DNA of 23,674 nucleotides from an uncultured Bacilli bacterium (GTDB taxonomy: Bacteria > Bacillota_I > Bacilli_A > RF39 > UBA660). Within the stretch, counting starts at the first letter, position 1. Each line of letters begins with the position of its first letter. The DNA lies in NCBI GenBank assembly GCA_947630415.1, contig CANRHM010000009.1, positions 1-23,674 of the forward strand, written 5' to 3'. Shown in pieces: positions 23,443-23,674 of the stretch. The translations under genes and the position numbers were made by a program. A model generated the notes under the pieces. The model did no database searches. It saw only the letters and a program-made list of their open reading frames with translations, and had not been told where the DNA came from.

Positions 23443-23516
23443 CAATCCATTAAGGGATAACATCTGATTCATGCAATCAAATGTATCCTTTTTTATTTTA
23501 TGCAAGTTTCCTTGAC
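23405..23516 (-). ncRNA. Convergent antisense RNA, candidate antitoxin
   Basis: About 112 nt from the predicted start near 23516 to the T tract at about 23405. It overlaps the last 90 nt of the toxin-like mRNA, downstream of the coding part. It contains a strong hairpin (23455-23488, fully paired on this strand with one G-T wobble and one bulge) whose first arm has the same sequence as the mRNA 5' leader. It could therefore compete for the mRNA 3' end. The arrangement resembles TxpA/RatA and BsrG/SR4. Confidence 0.6.
23455..23494 (+). terminator. Intrinsic terminator of the toxin-like mRNA
   Basis: GGATA-CATCTGAT faces ATCAAATG-TATCC (23455-23468 with 23476-23488) with one bulge, one mismatch and a 7-nt loop, followed by six T. 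The predicted mRNA is about 239 nt. Confidence 0.7.
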
Positions 23517-23522
23517 ACATTC

Positions 23523-23551
23523 ATATTAACACAAAAACGCACTTTTATCAA
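23523..23551 (-). promoter_or_regulatory. Promoter of the antisense RNA
   Basis: Minus-strand TTGATA (23546-23551), 17-bp spacer and TAATAT (23523-23528). It is stronger than the promoter of the toxin-like gene, as expected for an excess of antitoxin RNA. Confidence 0.65.
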
Positions 23552-23576
23552 ATCGTTTTGCTTAATATGGAATCTT

Positions 23577-23605
23577 TTGACACCTATTATATAATTCTGT
23601 ATTTA
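23577..23605 (+). promoter_or_regulatory. Possible plus-strand promoter near the right edge
   Basis: TTGACA (23577-23582), 17 bp and TATTTA (23600-23605). A consensus -35 with a weaker -10, reading off the window. No start codon with a ribosome site is seen before the edge. Confidence 0.3.
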
Positions 23606-23674
23606 AAGATTTAAAAATTATTTGTTCTATTCATAATTCATATTTAACACTTATTCAATTTCATATGAATATCT

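Larger units (their letters stand above)
23256..23488. repeat. Long inverted repeat joining the two ends of the toxin-like mRNA
   Basis: Left arm 23256-23267 pairs perfectly with 23477-23488 (12 bp), and 23273-23282 with 23459-23468 (10 bp), with unpaired bases between. The left arm 23273-23284 can instead pair with 23407-23418 (12 bp), just after the toxin-like stop codon. The CATCTGA/TCAGATG element occurs four times. The 5' and 3' ends of the predicted transcript are therefore complementary, with alternative partners. Confidence 0.8.

Noticed and set aside
23256..23488. CRISPR or transposon end repeats
   Set aside because: The repeated CATCTGA elements alternate in orientation at uneven spacing and enclose a ribosome-site stem and a short ORF with promoters; there is no transposase and no regular spacer pattern.
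1..23674. Mycoplasma-like genetic code (TGA as Trp)
   Set aside because: GerA ends with TGA in an ATGA overlap, and tryptophans are TGG in all genes read.
1..23674. tRNA and rRNA genes
   Set aside because: No stretch showing the conserved T-loop with an acceptor stem, or conserved rRNA segments, was seen on either strand in the intergenic regions.

Overview
The window comes from a low-GC, Gram-positive, endospore-forming bacterium (Bacillota). The evidence is a complete gerA-type germinant receptor operon, peptidoglycan synthesis (murC), AT-rich codon use, strong AGGAGG-like ribosome sites and an anaerobe-type flavin reductase/rubredoxin fusion. TGA is used as a stop: gerA ends in an ATGA overlap with the next gene, and Trp is TGG. 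The genetic code is therefore standard and this is not a mycoplasma. An Erysipelotrichia-like or clostridial gut lineage would fit, but the sequence alone does not settle this.

Layout, left to right. (1) 1-2.66 kb, minus strand: the N-terminal two thirds of a divergent pyruvate kinase, murC, a zinc-ribbon protein and a 37-codon small ORF with its own promoter. (2) 2.7-3.65 kb, plus strand: a PflX-like radical-SAM protein. (3) 3.65-6.1 kb, minus strand: a DNA-repair pair (family-6 uracil/hypoxanthine-DNA glycosylase plus MutY), a small membrane protein and a DUF308/HdeD membrane protein. (4) 6.2-11.64 kb, minus strand: six head-to-tail paralogues of about 290-320 residues behind one good promoter. 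All carry the same order of motifs and look like a rearranged version of the DUF6273-type fold. (5) 11.7-13.65 kb: an M3 oligoendopeptidase with a structured leader holding two short ORFs. (6) 13.7-15.4 kb: a double DUF305 protein, an AbiEi-type antitoxin without its toxin, and a degraded tract that repeats the 3' end of the neighbouring rRNA methyltransferase gene. (7) 15.4-16.6 kb: an RlmD/TrmA-family RNA methyltransferase. (8) 16.7-20.25 kb, plus strand: gerA-gerC-gerB behind a promoter that reads as a forespore sigma-G site. (9) 20.26-23.17 kb, minus strand: a holin-like membrane protein, a membrane-anchored Cys-containing exported protein, the flavin reductase-rubredoxin, a Nudix hydrolase and a GNAT acetyltransferase. 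(10) 23.2-23.55 kb: a compact locus with every structural mark of a type I toxin-antitoxin system.

The two most interesting items are the type I toxin-like locus at the right end and the six-gene paralogue array. The toxin-like locus encodes a 25-residue hydrophobic peptide. Its ribosome site lies in a 10-bp stem, its mRNA has complementary 5' and 3' ends, and a convergent antisense RNA has its own promoter and terminator. The array's six proteins are uncharacterised, and the domain halves appear in swapped order relative to the family they resemble.

A recurring style here is extreme 3'-end compaction: several intrinsic terminators are built into the last codons of the gene they end.
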